A stretch of DNA of 64,000 nucleotides from Euglena gracilis (taxonomy: Eukaryota; Euglenida; Euglenophyceae; Euglenales). Of this stretch, positions 30,201 through 41,913 are shown piece after piece (positions within the stretch are counted from its first letter, which is position 1; the number at the start of each line of letters is the position of its first letter). The position numbers and the translations under genes were made by a program. The stretch is taken from the NCBI GenBank assembly GCA_039621445.1, contig CP154956.1:42432437-42496436 (forward strand), read 5' to 3'. The notes beneath the pieces were generated by a model. The model did no database searches, was not told the DNA's origin, and saw only the letters and a program-made list of their open reading frames with translations.

Positions 30201-33200
30201 CGGCGAACATCCTGCTGGAGAAGGTGTGCTTTGTGGTTTTCTCTCTTGATGGAGTTTTGGTGCGGTTTTGTTGGAACGGGGCATGGTTTTCAGCATCTGC
30301 ATTTTGGCTCGACGGATTCTGGTTTTCTCCCCCTTTTCTGTTGCCAGGGGTTTCCTTGAGTCTGGGGGGGTCCAGCCATCCAGCACCTTTTTTTCTAGCC
30401 AGCAGGATCCCACCAGGCTGCGACCCCCTGGGGGGACCACTGAAAGTTGGAACCAGCCGCAACCAGGCTGAGCCCATACAGTTTCCGGCGCAAAGTGCCG
30501 AAAATTTTTGAAAGGATTCAAAAGGTTCAAAAATGGTGTTTTTGAAGGTTGGAGGGGGCTGAAAAATCCAACCCAGCTGGGTTTGGGCTTGTGCCAGTTT
30601 TAAGGTACCAGCTGGGTCCAACCTGGTTGCCGGCTGGACCCCTTCCCCTGGACCCCCCCACCTCCCGAGGGGATTCACCCAACGCCTCTTTCCCATCCAT
30701 TCCACCCGGCCTGTGATTGCAGGAGGGCGGCAGAAGATGAAATTGAACAATCTTCTTTTGATCCTGAACCTCGCTCATTTTGCTTTGTGTCCTGATTCTT
30801 CTCTGAGTTCCTTTCCTTCGATGAAGTGCCTGGCATCTTCATCCCAATCCATTCGGGCGTTCGGGCAGAACTGGTGCATACATCACTGTGGCTCATCAGG
30901 ACGGCTGCTGCAAATTGGCTGACTTCGGCACGGCGGGCGTCTTGCAGTACGAGGAGGGGGAGTCCACGGAGGTGGTGGGGGACACCCGCATGACCGGCAC
31001 CCCGCTGTACATGGCGCCCGAGTGCATCGTCACCGGTGTGGTTTGCACCTCCCTGTCAGTGCAGCAGATACACCATAATGCAACTGCCCCGCCAATGTCA
31101 CAAATTGTAGGCAGGTAGCCATGGTTCAACCTGAACTGAACTGAACCCAGTGGAACTCATCCGGTTCTCCACAACTGACGGTTTGAAGCGCTGCAGGGGG
31201 GCCGGCTGGGAACCACGACCCTGCTTGCATGGAACTTCCACACAAAAAGTGAAGTTGGTGAGCTCAGACATTGGACACGACACCTGACAAATGGTTGGCA
31301 AGTGCACAGGACAATTCCAGGGAGAACAGGTCGGGCCTGGTGTCCAGCAGCCTCTCTCCCGGGGGACTCCCCAGGGGTGCGCCTGGCCAGCGACGTGTGG
31401 AGCGTCGGCATCCTGACGCTGGAGCTGCTCACCGGTACGCCGGGGTGGGACGACGCGGTGCGGCAGGGGCCCGACGCCCAGAGGCTGGCGAATGAGGGGG
31501 ATGGGGGGCCCTGGAGAGGGGCGGAGGAGAGGAAGCTGCCGCTTCTTTGTGAGTCCTTGTCCAGGGTTTCTCATATTTTCCGTCCGAAAACATGAATGGT
31601 TTTTTTTTTGAGGAAAGCGCCCGAAACAAATTTGGCTAAAATAGCATTTGGGGAGGGCTCGAACCCCCAAAAAACAATTTTTGCAAGCTCAAATGCAGGC
31701 AGGGTGTCGCTTGACTACCCCCTCTGCCCTCGATTAAACAAACCCCACATAAACACACCCACCACACCACATCTGTCACACCTTTTGCTTTGTTTGGTAT
31801 ATGTGACACGGAGTTCTCTTCTTTTTAGATTCAAGGTTCTGTTCCATGACGCCTTGTGCTTTGCACCAGTAGGTGGCCTTCATACTTCGAGGCAAGGTGA
31901 TATTGGAGTGTCTCATTGCTGGTGGGGTTTGAAAGGGGGGAAGAATGGCCACCCTTCACACCTAATTTCCGGACCAAAGTGTCACATCCCACCATCAGGA
32001 ACGAAAGCATTACCAAACCATTTCGTCCTGACCCTGTCACCCTCTCAGCCACGCCAAAGCGATAAGTATAAAAATCATTATTTCTATTGTTCCGCAGAGA
32101 CCTTGGAAGTTGTTATTATGCTGTTTCTTTTTAGGGTTGCTATTCACCAAAAAAGGGGTGTAAATGTTTCAAAAAATCCGCACACCTTGTTTTAAATAAA
32201 CACACATCTTGGACGATCCACAGGTGGTACATGGCATCCGTGCCCAAAAAAAAATGGGGTTTGCATTTTTCTCAATACAAAGACATGGGCAATCAAGGTG
32301 TGGGTTGCACAACGGAGCAGAGAACATGGTGTGAAGCGCCAAAGGAGATTCTTTGCTTTTTTGGGGGAACGTGGAAAAAATGACGCTTCTTTGGGGCCAG
32401 ACCCATAAGAAAAGAGCCGAGACAGACCTGGGCCTATGCTTTGGCAGCCACCCCTCCCCCCCTCCGTCCAGCGATCCGCCCTCCAGGACCCCTCCAAAGG
32501 TTGGCTGGCCCCTGTCCTCCGGAGAGTACCTCCATCCACTGGCACTCGCGCGACGCATCGCCTACGAGGACGTGCAGCCGTCCATCCCCCCGACCCTGGC
32601 GCCGGACGTCCAGGAGTTTGTCACGCTGTGTGCAGGGGTTGCCCGGCAGGCGTTTCCGCCGCCCCCCCCCCCCACACCGCCCTCCCCCCCCAACCCCAAG
32701 CAAATGCGCCTCACCATCATTTCCATTTCGTTCTGTTTGATTTGTTCCATGTAGGATTCAACGTATTCGAACCAGGAAGGGGTTCCTGCCCAACTCAGGG
32801 GTGAGGAGGGTGGTGGAGCAAAAGTTATGTGTATTCTTTCAACTTCTGAATTTGTTTTTGGGTCTTTTTTTTTTGATGTTGTTGATGTTTTTTTGTTGAG
32901 AAAACCTCCAGCGAAAAAAGCCTTAAAAATGAATGTTGTCTGTATTTTTTTTTGAAGTTGCATTTTTCCCGCCCAGTATGTGCATGCTTGGCTTTTTCCC
33001 CAGTGTGTGGAGCAGCCCCTTTTTCACCCGGGGAAGGAGAGGCACAACACTATTTACCCACTTAACAATTTTAGAGAGTCGGGTCCTGGGCGGAATCTTA
33101 TTTGGCCGTGAATTGTGTTTTCAGCAGACCTCGCGCCAAAAAAAATGGCGCGGGCAATACAACAGGGTCTGCTCCCTGAGGGGTCCTCATTGGACAACGC

Positions 33201-33801
33201 AAACGTCAGGAGGGAGCATGTGTGCTCGTCGCCTGCCGTTCATCGTGGTGAGGGCGCTCCCTGCCGCTGCCTCCAACGCGACCCAGCAGAGCGTGCCACT
33301 GCCCCAAGCCTGCTGGCAGAGGCGGCGTGGCTGCTGTAGCCGTGCCAGCGGCCCCACCCCAGCCAGGGAGGGGCATCGCCCCAGGGCCCAGGGCTCTGCT
33401 CTGTGGTTAGGTGAGCTGCTGCATGGCTGGGCATCCCCATGCCTTGCTATGACCCTTTCGTTTAGGCCTCGGCTGCGCCCCTCCCCCCTTGTGCTGTGGA
33501 CGTGCTCTGTTTGCTTCAGTATGCCACTCCCCTCCCGGACGAGGCACGCCAGGGGTGTGTCTGTCCCCGCCCGTCCCAGGGGTGTATCGGTCCCCGTCCC
33601 CATCTCCCCGGTTTCCAGAAAGTGTACGACTTCGCGTACCCCATTCGCAACCCCGTGGCATGGGCGCTGCGGCGGAGAGCCTTCGGGGCTTCGGCCCCCC
33701 CCCCCCCCCCCCCGCCCACATCACCCCTGTGTGCGGACCCCCCCTGTCAGGGGTTGCTGGAACCCAGTCGGTGGGCAGGGGGGATTGGGGGTGTGGAATG
33801 A
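26919..33801 (+). CDS. STE11/MAP3K-like Ser/Thr protein kinase domain
   Basis: The exons rebuild a complete, apparently active kinase. 26919-27064 holds the Gly loop LGRGAFATVYLG and the Lys strand VMAMKNIHLDK. 27341-27428 holds LLQELKLLITCCHNNVVSYY (helix C and strand 4). 28223 to about 28372 holds TLVVIMEYVPCGSLQGIL and YIRDILRGLEYLHSQ. 30164-30223 holds the catalytic loop HRDIKPANILLEK. 30900-31035 holds DFGTAGVLQ and TGTPLYMAPE. 31375-31434 holds SDVWSVGILTLELLT. 32525 to about 32641 holds HPLALARRIAYEDVQPSIPP. 33253 to about 33330 holds CLQRDPAERATAPSLLAEAA. A possible tail exon begins at 33619 (KVYDFAYPIRNPVAWALRRR) and stays open to the stop at 33799-33801. HRDIKPANIL and the subdomain XI CLQRDPAERATA point to the MAP3K group. 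Phases agree through 27428. The donor after YLHSQ was not found. Confidence 0.85.
27178..27296. repeat. (CA)n microsatellite
   Basis: It fills most of the intron between the first two kinase-domain exons. Confidence 0.9.
28435..28788. mobile_element. hAT-like MITE, family 4 (354 bp)
   Basis: Left end CAGGTCGCAGCC, right end ACGACCTA (reverse complement TAGGTCGT). Exact 8-bp duplication GCGGCTGC at 28427-28434 and 28789-28796. The interior carries CCAGCCAGCCAGCAGCC and GGTCGGGCCCAG, shared with about 49395-49825. It sits 60 bp downstream of the kinase YLHSQ motif. The left end reads CAG|GT and the right end ends in A next to a duplication-derived G, so it also carries potential splice signals. 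Confidence 0.85.
30360..30705. repeat. Dispersed repeat, CCAGCC...CCACTGAAA family, copy 1
   Basis: It contains CCAGCACCTTTTTTTCTAGC and GGGGGGACCACTGAAA, closely matched at 48930-49025. The interior has CCGGCGCAAAGTGCCG. Ends and target duplication were not resolved. It lies in the intron between the HRD and DFG exons. Confidence 0.55.
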
Positions 33802-36800
33802 ACGGCATCCCGGGCAACCCGGCCGGCCGAGCCACCCCTGAGGCCGTCCTTCTCGCCCTGTCCAACCCGCACGAACCTGTTGCCAGGGCGGTGGGGCAGG
33901 GGCACATTTTGGGTTGTCTGTGTGGAACGCTTTCAGAAAGCAAGGTGGCGTCCGGAACCCACCCGCTGGGTTTTTGGGCAGATTAGGGATTTCAATGGAT
34001 GATCGAGTCTTTGGGGGGGGGGGCAGAAGATTGATATTTTGTGTGGTGTTCCCTTCCTGTCGCAATCATTTCGAAGTTTCATAAGGTGGTTGTCTTTTTC
34101 TGAAGGTTTCCAAAGCCAAAAATGTGTAAATTCCCCACTCATAGCCCCCGGGAGGTTTTAAGATCCAGTTTGATGATTGGCCTCAAGAACGGGAGTTGGT
34201 TATAAGGCTGTTTTGGGTTAAGGTAGGCAGAGGGGGTTAACCTGATCATACTCATGGCCAAATTGGGCTAATCTCCCGAATATGTAAGATGCAAATGCTC
34301 TTGTTCATGGCAAGACCATATTATGGTCAATTATGTGGTTTTGCCAAAGCATCATATGGGGAGGCGTGTGGTGCACACCTTTTTGATTGATGTACCACAT
34401 GATTTGGTGCAAAACATTATTTGGCCTCATGTTTTTTCGTTGTTTTCTTTCTCGGACAGTGGAGGTTTCCAACTCAAGCGTGGTGGTCGGGCCCAACCAC
34501 CAAACCATGACTTTTAACCCCCCACTTGGTTCCTGCATGAATGATTCAGCAGGTAACCAGCACATCTGTTCAGATCACGATAGAGGTTCTACAATGAAGA
34601 AAGCACAACCCCTCCACAATTAAGATCCTCACTGTCAACTTTAGACACCAGTCCCGTGCCAGGTGTTCATTTATGGCGGGTCACCCACCCAACAAACGAG
34701 CCAAGCCGGACTTTGTGTTATTGTTTCTTGCCATGAAATGTGAACAGCAAAATCTCTTCCATCCAAACCCACACAATGCCCGCATATGTGGCCAACGTTG
34801 GGCCGCGAAGGATTTTCTCTGTTCTGCCCTGACCTGCATCTTTTTGGGCCAGCGAGGCTGTTGCAGATTGCCCGTTGGCCTCGCTGCATCTCCCAGCTCC
34901 CTGCACCAACCCACAAGGGAAGCACTCCCCAGTTCCCTCCCCGGACTTCACCACCGCACCAAATGCCGCCCAAACCGCCAGTCGCTGTGCTGCTGAAGTG
35001 CAGGGATTGTCTGGCTGCCTTGGCTGCCGTGTGACGTAGTTGCTCCGCAAAGGCAAAGCCCAAACCTGGCTGGCCCTCCCTGTTCAGACCCGTCGCGTAA
35101 TATTTGTTTGTGTTCCTGTGCCCAGGTTTCCGCCTTGCAAGCTCCCCCGTCCCGCTCTGAAATCAAACCCAGCCGGGGACGTCTTTCCTCCTTGAGCCAC
35201 GGCGTTCTGCCCCCCCCCCCCCCCGGAACCGTAGGGCGGAATCCCGGGACGGTTCGTCGTCCGATGTGTCGCAAGCTGTGGACTGCAGCTTCAAATCGAT
35301 CGCCCTTGGCGGTCGCTGCCCCCCCCCACCCCCCTGCCTTGCCTCCTCTCTCCCTGCCCTGCCTCCTCCTCCCTTCCGTGCACTGCGTGGCGTGGCTCCT
35401 CCGCAGCCCCGCCCCGCCCCGTCCTGCCCTCCGCAGGGCCGCTGCCAGCCAGCCAGCTTCTGCATCGCCGTTGGGCGGTGCATCGACCTGCCCAAGTCCA
35501 AGTGGTCCCGTACATTGTCACCTTGCGTTGCCAGGAAACCTTCTCTGAATCCAAAGCAAATAGGCAAAGGCAAAACAAGGGCAAACAGGGAAATCCAAAG
35601 CAAAAAGGCCAAAAAGGGGCGTTGGCTTTGCATTTAAGCTTCTTAGCTTCTCGTTGCGGTTGCACAAGTGAAATGTATTTTTGACCCTTCAATTCAAGTT
35701 GGTAAAAAGGCCATTAATTCTCCTTTTTTGTGGTTTTTTTTGGATTTTGCCATCTTTATATTTCCCCTGATGGAACCCTTTCAGTGATGTTCAGAAGCCA
35801 TCTTTTGCCGCCAGAGTTTCAGTGAAAACACGTGAATATCCCAAGCAGGGGCCAGCTTTGTTCACAAGTGCTCAGGCCACCTTTTCCCTGTGTGTCGGTA
35901 CCATCGGAGTCCCCCTGAACCCTCGTAAATGAAAAAACAAGCACCCATTCCATTTTACAAATTTGCAAAATTGCTGTGAATGTTGTCTCTGAAACCATTT
36001 TGCCTTCCCCTGCAGGGACGTTTGGCCCAAGAAAGAATGGGTGAAAAAAGGGTTTTGCGTGCTTAAATCGGAGGGCAGAAAGGATGGATTTGGAAGCGTG
36101 GTGAGGGTGACGGTGCAGTGGCTGGTGGGCCGAGCAATGTCAGACAGATGCGGAGGTGTGTTCTCTCAGCGTGCTGCCGATGCCATCGGGACCATGGTTG
36201 GGAAAGGGGTCTGGGCACTGTTTTTCAGGATACAGAAGGACCGGTTCAATGTCCTCAATTTCCCACAAAAGCAGGGTATACATTCAGGTGGGGGGAAAGT
36301 CCTGCACCATGCATCCCCCACACAGAAAAGTGGGAAGAGGGCAGGAGGCAAGAGCAGCACTGGGGCGCAAGGGTGTAGACCCACCCACGGGAACCACACC
36401 AACCACACAAGGTGAGTGTATGTCCCTACAGCGCTGGAATTACACCAGAGTTACTCACCCGGCCAGGGGGAGCAACAAAAGAGGACTGGTGTAAGGGGTC
36501 CCTGGCCACTCACCACGCAGCAAACTGGGCCAGAAGCGAAGTTAGCGCCGGCCATAAACAGACAAGAAGCCTTAGTGCAACTAAGGGGGGAAATGCGCTG
36601 CGCATTTTTCCGCATTTTTGCGCATTTTTTGCGCATTTTTGTCAATTCTTCAAAAATGCGCATTTTTGCGCATTTTTTGCGCATTTTTTTTTGCACATTT
36701 CCCCCCCCATTTTTGCACATTTTCCATTTTTTTGCGCATTTTTTGCCCAATTTTGCACATTTTGCCATTTTTGCACATTTTCCACCCAAATCACATGCTC

Positions 36801-38700
36801 ACCGAATTTTGCCCACGTTCAACTGACCCATTTCTGTAACGAGCAAACCCATTTTCGCACTTTTTTTCCCACCCAAGGGACCCGCCTCAAGAGAAAACCC
36901 TTGGGTGATGAGGTGTGGGTATTCATCCAATGACGATGAGGACACTAGGGGTTTCAGAGACCCCACATTGACACGTAACCAAGGCGGGAATCCCACTCCC
37001 TGGTCACAAGTAAGGGGGGCACCATGGCTGACATTGTTGGTTATGGTGAACGGAGAGTGACGCCTTGGTCGAACGGAGAGTGACGCCTTGGTCATGCATT
37101 TTTTGGCCAAAATGCCTTCATTTCAGCTCTCTTTGGTGATTTTGGTTTAATTTTGGGTTTACTGTTGGAAATTTGTCTAAGTCCTTTTTCCCTTAGGAAT
37201 GTCACAAACTCAGCACATTTTTTTGCGCATTTTTGCGCATTTTTTCCGGGGGCCGTCCAGCGCATCCCCCCCCCCCCGATACATTTCGATTTGATTGCAA
37301 TCACCTGAACACATTTTTTTTTAGGTAACTTCGCACGTGTGTGCCAAGTCTGGAAGTTACGCACCTGTCAAAGTGTTAATTTTTGTTGAGACATCTGCTG
37401 CTGCCTTGATAATATTGAAAATTAAGGGATGCCTAAAATATTTTCTTCTCAAATCGTTTTCCATAATTTCCTTATATTTTTTCCCTCTTCTTCGGTTAAA
37501 TGGAATATAAGGAATAGTTTGACAATTACACATTAAAGAAGATTTAAAATTGTGAAGAACTCCGTCTTCCCAAACACAAAAAAAATGTGAATGCTGTAAT
37601 TGGGTTATGATTTGGTTTGCTGAGCTGGCAATTGTGCAAGGGAGAGGTGTGCGTGCCAGAATCTCAGCACAATTTTTTATAGAAAATAAAAAAAATATTA
37701 GAAGAAAGGAAGGAAACAAGGAAAATTTGTCCATGAGATAATCTGCCAGGGGATGGGTATCCATGGCAATGGATGGTCAATAGAAAAATGGGTCGAAGAT
37801 CCAGCCTCCACAGTGGAAAATGCCAGGTTTCTGCTTTGATATCTTGTTGTGTCGTCTTTCTCGTCAGCAGGAGTGGGAAATATATCAGACATTACGGAGC
37901 GTTTGGGAAATGAGGGAAATCTCAAGCTATTTTCTTAAGAAAAATTAAAATTTCTCAGGCGGTAAATTTCGCGCTAAAACAAGGAGTCAATTTGGAAAAG
38001 GGGTCCAGGCATGCCCTTGGGCAAAGAGGAAAAACATTTTAAACTAACTTGATTTGCTATTTTGTTTCCACAGTTGCTCAAACCAATTTCCTATTTCGTT
38101 TGTGCAGTTGTGCAAACATCGGCTGCATCGCATTTATTTTGCTTCTGGGCACACCCAAAACAACCTGGATTTTGGTCCCACGAAATGCCTTGATCTGCAC
38201 CATTTCATGGCCCTGGGCGCAATTTCCCAGCTAAATTGTTATTTTGTTTGCGCAGTTGTGCAAGCTAAGTTCTGCTTTTGTTTGCGCACTTGCACAGGCT
38301 AAATTAATTTCAGCGTTGCACAACTGAGTTGGTAAACTCACATTTCTGGGGCAACTCACGCCGGTCAATAGCAACAAGCGCCACCATCTGTTGCAAAGCC
38401 CAGGGGAGGAACCCCAGAAAAAAAAGGCATTCTCCAAGGCTCTTCCAAAGACCCCCTGATATGGCTTTTCAACCGTCGACCGTTGAAAGGAGAAAATTTT
38501 ACCTTTTATTTGTTTCCTTTTCTTCATGCAAGTGGTGACGTTCTGAACAGAAATATGTTTTACCTGGATTCACTGTATTTGTAGTGTGATCACACACGGT
38601 GAGTCCGTGCATCTGCATGCACACACATGCACACACGCCCACATGTAAGTGAGTGCATAATGAAGCTATGGTCACATTTTTGCCCCAGTCCCTCCTGCCC
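33802..38700. other. Between kinase gene and CH-domain gene; at most isolated exon-like stretches
   Basis: No clear gene. A stretch at 35229-35308 (frame AESRDGSSSDVSQAVDCSFK, with GTCGCT after it) and a GC-rich stretch at 35433-35520 look exon-like and could be tail exons of the kinase gene or first exons of the next gene. The frame at 36041-36410 has no family match. A G-run-ended repeat is at 36588-37275. 37370-38330 is AT-richer with TTGCGCAGTTGTGCAA-type palindromes. Confidence 0.4.
36588..37275. mobile_element. G-run-ended element, GCGCATTTTT family, copy 1
   Basis: The left edge GGGGGGAAATGCGCTG is mirrored at the right by CAGCGCATCCCCCC. The interior has a GCGCATTTTT word array, then unique text (CACATGCTCACCGAATTTTG, ACCCCACATTGACACG, CACCATGGCTGACATTG) shared nearly base for base with 46722-47300, then the word array again. 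It differs from that copy by an extra block of about 85 bp (about 36873-36957) and a tandem 23-bp duplication (GAACGGAGAGTGACGCCTTG...). A matching target duplication was not found. Confidence 0.75.
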
Positions 38701-38724
38701 CTCTCTCCCAGCCCCCAGCCACCA

Positions 38725-39036
38725 ATGTCCCTCCCAAGCACGCTGTCCGTCACCAGCGCCACCCGCAGGGAAAGTGCAGTGGTGTGTGTTGCCATTGTGC
38801 TGGTGTTGCAGTGCCCGAACTGTGCCTGGTGTGGTTTATTCTCGGTGAGTTGAAAGGGCCACATGACTCGTACTGCATGGCACATGAAAAGCCATGTCAG
38901 TTGACATATGAGATTGCATGTGCCTCTTGCAGGCAGAGCTGAGAGTGATGGAGGAGCAGGTCAGCCAGTGGCTGGAAGATTTGCTGGGCCCGCAGCGTCT
39001 CGATTTCTGGGCAGCTTTGTGCACCGGCGTGGTGTG

Positions 39037-39123
<87 letters not shown>

Positions 39124-40727
39124 ATGAAAGATAAAAAATAAAGAGAAATGTGCAAAAACACAAACATTTGTGTGTGCACGCATGCACTCACACACTCACA
39201 CTCACACTCACACTCACACACTCACACTCACACTCACACTCACACTCGCACTCACACTCACACTCACACTCACACTCACACTCACACTCACACTCACACT
39301 CACACACCTGCCCCCTTCCTGCACATACATGCTGTTTTCAGCATTTGTTTATTTTGTTCTGTTTCTTTCCACTGTTGTTTTTTCTTGCATTCCATCAAAC
39401 CAAGTTGTCTTGTCCGTACAATCATTTAGACACTGTCGGACCCCAGGGTCGGGGGCTCGGCAAGAAACCACAAAAGTGTCCCCAATGCCAAAGGCACCAA
39501 GTTTTTGGCCATTTTTCTTTCACATTGTTGGTCAGTTTCCTTTTGGCTTCCAGTGTGCCGACGGAAAATTCCTCTTGGGGAACAAGTTGATGCCAGGTCT
39601 CATGTCCAAAGATTTTTGAAGCTAAATCCGGATTGGATAAAACTTTTTGGGTTTGTGATGACTGGTTCTTAATCGACCGGGGGGGGGGCAACTCAAATTT
39701 GAAGTTGAAAAAAAAACTGCAAATTTGAAGTGGAAAAAAACTGCAAATTGCAGGAAAATTCTTTCAGAAGCTTCCTTCAGGGCACACATTTCTGGCAAAA
39801 GCTTTCTCCTCTTTCAGAGACATTTCACCATCGATGGGGCATGATTCATTTCGCAATAAGGTGCACGTTTTGAATGATCATTCATCATCTTCAAAATGGT
39901 GGGGAAATTTTTCAAAAAGAATACAAAATGACAGAAAAAGCCCGTTGTAAACTTGCACATTTTGCACATTTTGCACATCACACAAAAACCTGTTGTGAAC
40001 TTGCAGGGTTGATCTTCCAAGTTTCATTTTCGATGTCGATGTCCAGGGTCTGCAGCCATTCAGTTATGGTGCGGGGCCAAGATCAGGACAGGAATAAGGT
40101 GAGGTTGAGAATCCAGGCAGTTTGCCCGGGCTGAAAGCCAAATTTTAGGCAAAATTTTAGGGCTGAATGAATATTAGGGGCCTAATGATAATAGGATTTC
40201 CATAGAATACATACGTTGGGGTCATCCCCACCACAGAGCGAGCGAAAACCCTGGGACAATCCTGTCCACCCTTCCTGCTAAACTCCAGGGTCGACAACCC
40301 AGTGCACAACCCTGGAGCCAAATAGCTTGAAAATTAAAAGAAACTTCAGCTAGATAATTCCTTCAGAAATATTCTGTAGCAGGCATTATCTGCTGCGCAA
40401 AGAAATTTTCATTATCCCTCAAAATGCTGTCACTGCAGAAATAAAAAAAAAAGTGAAAGAACTGTAAAGAAGCCAAATATGGCATAAGACCATGCATTTT
40501 TTTGACTAATCCCGGGGGAGCCATTTTCATTGTTCCAAAAAAAACAGTCAGTTAGATTTTTCCGAAAGCAATGCCAGTTTTTGGAATCAGTCACCAACCC
40601 CCCCTTGTGGAACCCAACCTCTCGTCTGGTCCATCCCAGCCGCTGTGCAAGGTGCTGCAGCGGATGGGGCAGTCCATCAGGTGCCGGGAGGGCCAGGCCT
40701 TCTCTTTAACGTCCCCTAAAAAGGGTC

Positions 40728-40789
<62 letters not shown>

Positions 40790-41161
40790 CGCGCGTGTGC
40801 ACAAGTGTGCATGTGTGTATGCACATGTGTGTGCCTTAAAAGGGAGAGGGCTGGATAGCTGGGCTGGGGTGTGCTGTGTGCGCGCGCGCGTGTGTGTGTG
40901 TGCGCGCGCGTGCGCGCGTGTGTGTCAGATCTGGCATCTTTGGCACACAAAAAAGCCAGATTGAAGGAGAACAGACCACCCAGTCACATCCCACTCAGTT
41001 CAACCCCAAAAGACGCCCCAAAATCCCCAGTGTGCACATCAAAGCAAATTCAAATGGGAACAATTAAAGACCAGAAGAACAGAAGTCCCGCACTACATGG
41101 CATATGAGTGTGTGTTCACTGTCTGTGAGGCATGTGTGTGGTCATGTCGTGTCGTGTTGTG

Positions 41162-41234
<73 letters not shown>

Positions 41235-41879
41235 GAATCGGTGTTGCTGGGGGAACTCCTTGGGGGGAACTCCTTGCCGACCCGAGAGTGTGTGCTTGTG
41301 GAAGTGTGTTGTCAGTCGGTGTGGGCGCGTGTGTTGTCAGTCTGTGTTGCGGTTTCGCCCCAGGCTGGCAGGTGGGGCATCGTCAGGGGTGACGACCCTG
41401 CCAACCCTCGTCCCCGACCGCTCTTGTCTGTGTGGTGCAGACCGTTACAAACGAGCTCTGCGTCACCCTCCCGGAGGTGGGGGAGGGGGGGGGGGCTGAA
41501 AAAAACCGGCCCCAAAAAACAAGGCAGCGCGGGAAGGAAAAATGGTCCACTACCTACAGGGCACCCTCCGGGACAGCACCCTTTGGGGAGGGCGAGACAA
41601 GGCCCTTTCGATGTGGAAAGAGGCAAAAATTGCCGAAAAATACGGACGGCATCCGAAGGCTTGGGGCGCGAGTACCCAAATTAAGCCACCGGTCCTGGGG
41701 TCGCAGCACCAACCCCTGGGGGAGGGGGTGGCCTGAGCCGCCGGTTGCTCAGCAGAACTGCCGCGGGTTTAGCCCACAAAATGGGGCGCTGGGGGCGAGG
41801 CATGGGGGTGCGAAACAACCGCGCCATGCAATTCTGGGAAAAATGCCATGGAAAGCTCCATGGGACGCAGGGTCACTGC

Positions 41880-41913
<34 letters not shown>

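Noticed and set aside
35163-35633. Minus-strand frame starting with a hydrophobic, signal-peptide-like stretch
   Set aside because: It overlaps GC-rich, exon-like + strand sequence, then dissolves into low-complexity Gly/Arg; no family match and every other gene here is on +.
36588-37275. Target duplication for the first G-run-ended copy
   Set aside because: The bases outside GGGGGGAAATGCGCTG and CAGCGCATCCCCCC (GCAACTA versus GATACATT) do not match, so no duplication is claimed.
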